The notes beneath the pieces are model-generated. The model saw nothing but the letters and a program-made list of their open reading frames with translations, did not search any database and was not told the DNA's origin. A stretch of 27,470 nucleotides of DNA, taken from Chloroflexota bacterium. Lineage in GTDB: Bacteria > Chloroflexota > Anaerolineae > Caldilineales > Caldilineaceae. Where the stretch lies: assembly GCA_003577005.1 (NCBI GenBank), contig QEUW01000130.1, forward strand, positions 1 through 27,470. The letters run 5' to 3'. Each line of letters starts with the position of its first letter. The first letter of the stretch is position 1. The translations under genes and the position numbers were made by a program. Below, piece after piece: positions 24,363 to 27,470 of this stretch.

Positions 24363-25529
24363 TTATACCCGTGCTGGTTGTGGTCGGAAGACCGGTGATT
24401 GGTACGCAAATGTGCGCTCGCGCCCTGGCTGCGGGCGGCTGGGAACCGCAACAGAATCGCTGCGCAACGTCTGATAGGCCAGCCAATAGGCGGCGCCCAT
24501 TGTGTTGGCCGAGAAGCGCCGAGAACGGCTGCGTGCAGCCATCGCCAGTTGGCGCCGGAGTTCGCCGTCGGCAGCCACACGCTGCAACGCCTCGGCCAGC
24601 GCCGCCTCATCGTCGGGTGGGACAAAACAGGCTGCGTCTTCCCACAGCTCGCGCAGGCTCGGGATATCACCCAAGACCAGCGCACACCCGGCCATGGCTG
24701 CCTCCAACACCGACAGCCCAAAGGGTTCATAGCGGGCGGGTAGGGCGTAGATCCCGGCGCGCGCCAGCCAACGGCAGACCGCCTCGCCGTCAAGCCGGCC
24801 CAGGGACTGTACATTTTGAAAACGAACCTGTCTACCCTCTGGGTGTTCATCCTGCCCGGCAATCAAAATAGGCCAGGGAAGTTCTGGGGCGATGCTGTCC
24901 AACAGCTGGATATTCTTTGCTTCGTCCCAGAGGCGGCCGATGGCGAGGATAAAAGGTTCCTTGGCGCCGGGTGTGAATCGGTGAGCGTTTCGTCCATTGT
25001 GGATGACCTGCGTGGCGGGCAGTGGCCCATAGTGCCGTTCGAGCGCCCGCAACATAGTCTGGGTTGGCGTGACAATCAGGTCGGCGCTGCATAGACCCTG
25101 ACGGACACGCCGTTGGTACGTTTCCCACTGCGCCGGCGCCCTCTCTCCTTTTACCGCCTGCCACCACGACAGCACACAAGAGTGGCCGACCATCAGCACC
25201 GGGAAGGACCAGGGGAGTGCGCCGTGCGTATAGTTATTCAGATGAACGACATCGGGCTGCACCTCTTGCCCCAATTCCAGGAGCCAGGCGCCGGCCTCAT
25301 CGACATCTGCCCAGGGGTCTTCCATCCATTCGAGCTTGTAATCGCTTTCGTAGAGGGTTAGATGGGGAATTCGGGCTGTTTCCCGCACCTGGCTAGGACT
25401 CAGATAGCTCCCCATGGTCGCCAGCGCCACTTCGCACGAGTGTGAGGTCAATGCGTGCGCCAACTCCAGCGCATAGACCCACACGCCGCCGACCGTATCG
25501 GTCGTCATCAGGATTCTGGTGGATCGCAT
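24363..25529 (-). CDS. GT4-family glycosyltransferase
   Basis: 388 aa, retaining GT-B glycosyltransferase of family GT4. The acceptor domain opens with RILMTTDTVGGVWVYALELA (5-24), containing the glycine-rich loop. The donor domain has FILAIGRLWDEAKN (193-206) and the family EX7E motif EPFGLSVLE (268-276), with the catalytic-type glutamates Glu268 and Glu276. First gene of the minus-strand operon that continues with the CgeB-like enzyme, DUF2231 and Mn catalase. The ATG at 25529 has only a weak ribosome site. The C-terminal 35 residues are hydrophilic and probably disordered. The substrate is not readable from sequence. Confidence 0.93.
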   Translation of the reverse strand: MRSTRILMTTDTVGGVWVYALELAHALTSHSCEVALATMGSYLSPSQVRETARIPHLTLYESDYKLEWMEDPWADVDEAGAWLLELGQEVQPDVVHLNNYTHGALPWSFPVLMVGHSCVLSWWQAVKGERAPAQWETYQRRVRQGLCSADLIVTPTQTMLRALERHYGPLPATQVIHNGRNAHRFTPGAKEPFILAIGRLWDEAKNIQLLDSIAPELPWPILIAGQDEHPEGRQVRFQNVQSLGRLDGEAVCRWLARAGIYALPARYEPFGLSVLEAAMAGCALVLGDIPSLRELWEDAACFVPPDDEAALAEALQRVAADGELRRQLAMAARSRSRRFSANTMGAAYWLAYQTLRSDSVAVPSRPQPGRERTFAYQSPVFRPQPARV

Positions 25530-25785
25530 AATGTGGTTTGTTTTGCCTGAACTCTTCTACCGATGCCTCGCCATCTGCAGCCGCAGATACGAAAAGACAT
25601 AGCCCATATCTGTATTCGACGGATAGTCGCCGTTACCACTCCAATAAGGAGCAGCGAGGACGAAAGAACCAGCGAAACAAGTGTAGGTCGCTGGCTTGGA
25701 GGCGGCTATGGGAGAAGGTGGGCGGGAGAGTTACATGCTTGGGTACAGCTTTGAAGAGTGCAGATCACGGGATAGCCAGCCGCTA

Positions 25786-25870
25786 GTTGTACTGACAAAT
25801 GAAGTTGGGTCATGCCATCCAGGTGTGACGCACTTGGATGGCATGACCCAACTTCATTTGTCAATACAGC
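25786..25870. repeat. long palindromic element with 29-bp perfect stem
   Basis: Arms 25793-25821 and 25835-25863 are perfect reverse complements over 29 bp (beginning TGACAAATGAAGTTGGGTCA). The stem extends to 36 bp (25786-25870) with one mismatch and one wobble. The 13-nt loop GGTGTGACGCACT echoes the GGTGCAACGCACTT arm of the coxD and coxB-coxA repeats. The head TGACAAAT(C/G)AAGTTGGGT is shared with 5097-5114. Confidence 0.92.
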
Positions 25871-25912
25871 TATACTCAAATCAGAATGAGAACCGGAGTT
25901 CTACTTTACACC

Positions 25913-25989
25913 CGCATTCCGGGAAAGGGCCAGCGAGCCTACTCGGCGGAGAAGCATTGTGGCCCTTTCCCGGAATGCGAAAGGTTGGC
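25913..25989. repeat. 20-bp perfect inverted repeat
   Basis: CGCATTCCGGGAAAGGGCCA (25913-25932) is exactly reverse-complemented at 25970-25989 around a 37-nt spacer. A partial extra copy ATTCCGGGTTTC follows near 25994-26005. No coding sequence inside. Confidence 0.9.
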
Positions 25990-26093
25990 GAAATTCCGGG
26001 TTTCAACCTGAACGCAGTATAGTTATAGGCGTTGCCGGCAGTAAGAATCTTGCATTGATCAAGCGTGGATTCATTGCAGCGCAACAGTGGGGG

Positions 26094-26219
26094 CTATCCT
26101 TTGCGCCGGGGCTTGCCCCGTCTGGTTAAGAGCTCGCAAATCATTGCAAGCTGATCGAAAGGTTCAGCGTCCCAATTCTGTGCTATAGTAGCTGTGGGTG
26201 ATGTGGTTGTTTTCTTCAT
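26094..26219 (-). CDS. 41-aa small ORF of unknown function
   Basis: ATG 26219 is preceded by AAGGAG with a 5-nt gap, the best ribosome site in this area, and the frame runs 41 codons to TAG at 26094. The product starts MKKTTTSPTATIAQNWDAEP, continues with an amphipathic FDQLAMICELL segment and ends in a very basic TRRGKPRRKG. It is soluble, with a single Cys and no signal. I do not recognise a family. It lies downstream of the acetyltransferase gene on the same strand, with the hairpin 26247-26278 in between, so it is either read through that hairpin or has its own promoter. It may be a real small protein or a chance ORF. Confidence 0.5.
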   Translation of the reverse strand: MKKTTTSPTATIAQNWDAEPFDQLAMICELLTRRGKPRRKG

Positions 26220-26246
26220 AGTTTCTCCTTGTGGATTGTGTGTTGC

Positions 26247-26278
26247 AAAATGGCCTGCCGGCAACGGCAGGCCATTTT
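26247..26278. terminator. 14-bp GNRA-loop hairpin after the acetyltransferase gene
   Basis: AAAATGGCCTGCCG (26247-26260) pairs perfectly with CGGCAGGCCATTTT (26265-26278) around GCAA. Symmetric A and T runs make it a bidirectional rho-independent terminator in form. It ends the acetyltransferase transcript and stands 27 nt before the small ORF start. Confidence 0.8.
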
Positions 26279-26315
26279 GTATTGGTGGGCTGTATGGGTG
26301 ATTTGTAACGGTGGA

Positions 26316-27275
26316 TCAGAGCTGTTTCTGAAAAAAGAGCAAGGCGGGCTCCGGCTCAAAGCCGAGCTTTAGATTGATCTGGTACATTGGGTTGTGTTCC
26401 TCATTGTCGGTCATCATGCGGGTAAAGCCATTGCGCTGCGCATAGTCGATAAGGAGCAATTTGAGCGCCAACGCGATCCCGCGCCGCCGGTGGCTGCGTA
26501 CAATGCCGGTGAAAAACGTGTCCAACTGGTGGGGGTGGTGGCTATTGCGATTGGCCGCCGCCATACCGACATAACGGCCCTGGTCCAGGGCAATAAACCA
26601 CGCTTCGGGTAGGAAATCGGGGTTGCCAAAGATTTCCGCCACATAATGATCAAAGGGAGGCTTGGTGGGTGTGTCAGGGAGCGGCTCATCGAGGGTGCAT
26701 TCCCAATCGAGTTCGTAGATGTGGCGCTGCCACATAGGATCGCGGCGGACAAGGTCTGCCAATGAGCAAAGCTCGATTCCTGCTTCCTTCACCTGTGGAA
26801 TTCGCATAGTGAATGGCGCCAGATCAAAGCGATCCACCGCCAGCGCGGCCCGATATGAGCGCATGATGAGGTCGAACCCTCGTTTTTCGAGAAAATGGAT
26901 CGCGCGTGGTTTGTCTTCGCGTGTCTTGGCAACGAGCATGGTTGCTGGCAGCGGGCGTTGCCTCAGCACCGCTAGCATGTGGGCATACAGCACACTGCCG
27001 GCGCCACAGCCTTCCCAGCCCGGCAGCACAGCAATATCGCAAAAATACTTGCCCGGCCGATACGAATCGGCCGGCTCGCCGCATTCGCAGTAGCCGGTTA
27101 TCGCCTGGTCTTGGTCGATTATAAAGCGCTGAAAAAAGAAGCCGTTACCGTGGGTGTAGTCAAAGTGGCGGAGGGTGGGGATGGAGGCGTCGCGTTCGGG
27201 CCAGACGGCGCTGACAATCGCCGACAGCGCCGCATAATCGGTGTCGCTGCCCGCAAAGGGGCGTATGGTGAGCAT
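26316..27275 (-). CDS. tandem GNAT-domain acetyltransferase
   Basis: 319 aa from ATG 27275, preceded by GGAG about 5 nt upstream; an in-frame upstream start at 27317 gives an unlikely N-terminus. Two GCN5-type N-acetyltransferase domains are fused. The first (about 1-145) has the acetyl-CoA loop region DIAVLPGWEGCGAGSVL (80-96) and AIHFLEKRGFDL. The second (about 165-319) has the cleaner acetyl-CoA motif GIVRSHRRRGIALALK (257-272) and MYQINLKLGFEPE (297-309). Such two-domain GNATs act on small molecules such as antibiotics, amino acids or mycothiol precursors in other bacteria; the substrate here is unknown. It appears monocistronic, ended by the hairpin at 26247-26278. Confidence 0.9.
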   Translation of the reverse strand: MLTIRPFAGSDTDYAALSAIVSAVWPERDASIPTLRHFDYTHGNGFFFQRFIIDQDQAITGYCECGEPADSYRPGKYFCDIAVLPGWEGCGAGSVLYAHMLAVLRQRPLPATMLVAKTREDKPRAIHFLEKRGFDLIMRSYRAALAVDRFDLAPFTMRIPQVKEAGIELCSLADLVRRDPMWQRHIYELDWECTLDEPLPDTPTKPPFDHYVAEIFGNPDFLPEAWFIALDQGRYVGMAAANRNSHHPHQLDTFFTGIVRSHRRRGIALALKLLLIDYAQRNGFTRMMTDNEEHNPMYQINLKLGFEPEPALLFFQKQL

Positions 27276-27407
27276 ACAGGCTCCATGAAGATGGATAAAA
27301 ACGTTGCATAGGCTCATTCATACTACAGACCCAGGCAAATCAGCAAACGGCGCTCCCTTGCATCTACTGTAACAGCGAAAGCAAAACAATCAAGCAGAAA
27401 ATAAAAA

Positions 27408-27470
27408 GCAGAGACGCAGAGCACACAGAGAATACACAGCGTACACCGAGTTTCTTCTCTGCTCTCTGTG
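27408..27470. repeat. CACAGAG-type repeat cut by the window end
   Basis: Copies of CAGAG and CACAGAG (27408-27430) are opposed by TCTCTGC and CTCTGTG (27456-27470). It belongs to the same loose repeat family as 1473-1544 and 9120-9196 and probably continues past the edge. Confidence 0.6.

Larger units (their letters stand above)
25530..26093. other. 564-nt gap with several hairpins
   Basis: No gene is supported. It contains a small hairpin CCAGCGA/TCGCTGG at 25669-25675 and 25688-25694, the long palindromic element 25786-25870, a palindrome AGAACCGGAGTTCT at 25889-25902, and the 20-bp inverted repeat 25913-25989. The promoter for the glycosyltransferase-Mn catalase operon should lie at the left end, but none is clear. 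Confidence 0.5.

Noticed and set aside
24359..24862. 168-residue N-terminal extension of the CgeB-like glycosyltransferase
   Set aside because: It lies wholly inside the GT4 gene in another frame and lacks family similarity; ATG 24358 begins the recognisable fold.
26107..26120. CGGGGCTTGCCCCG hairpin
   Set aside because: It lies inside the 3' end of the small ORF, has only a 2-nt loop and no T-run, so it is not a convincing terminator.

Overview
This window reads like a chromosome segment from a moderately GC-rich, aerobic, non-photosynthetic-looking Chloroflexota bacterium (Caldilinea/Anaerolineae/Ardenticatenia-like). That assignment is an inference from gene content: an Alternative Complex III operon fused to an A2-type caa3 oxidase operon, a Tat-exported sugar-binding lipoprotein, a cyanophycin cluster, and intergenic spaces full of short hairpin repeats. 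No rRNA, tRNA, CRISPR array, transposase or phage gene was seen.

Layout. Positions 1-1418 (-) hold a truncated ABC sugar-binding lipoprotein gene, followed by a small secreted protein of unknown function at 1617-2126 (-). Positions 2410-15766 (-) are one long respiratory unit, transcribed right to left: actA-actB-actC-actD-actE-actF, a conserved single-TM protein, sco, coxB (with fused cytochrome c), coxA, coxC, coxD. It encodes a quinol:cytochrome c oxidoreductase, its copper chaperone and the terminal oxidase, so electrons pass from menaquinol or quinol through ActB Fe-S clusters and ActA/ActE haems to the CoxB haem c, CuA and the haem a3-CuB site. A 31-codon remnant of a CBS-domain gene sits just in front of actA.

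Positions 16211-21547 are a cyanophycin module. A cyanophycinase gene is on the minus strand. Divergent from it, on the plus strand, are a small membrane protein, cyanophycin synthetase (cphA) and a second cyanophycinase that overlaps cphA by 4 nt. Together they make and break down the Asp/Arg nitrogen-storage polymer. A strong hairpin at 21698-21729 separates this from a convergent minus-strand operon at 21746-25529: GT4 glycosyltransferase, CgeB-like glycosyltransferase, DUF2231 membrane protein, manganese catalase. The right end has a 41-aa small ORF (26094-26219) too short for ordinary gene callers and a tandem-GNAT acetyltransferase (26316-27275).

The least ordinary material is between genes. 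Every non-overlapping junction wider than about 30 nt in the act-cox operon carries a hairpin or tandem repeat. One such repeat has replaced the normal C-terminus of CoxD. A related element forms a 29-bp perfect stem at 25793-25863. I see no clearly new multi-gene defence or mobile system. The best candidates for new biology are this repeat/operon relationship, the CBS-remnant leader, the unknown small proteins beside cphA and sco, and the glycosyltransferase-Mn catalase operon. All lengths, motifs and repeat alignments were read by eye; family names are by recognition, not by database search.
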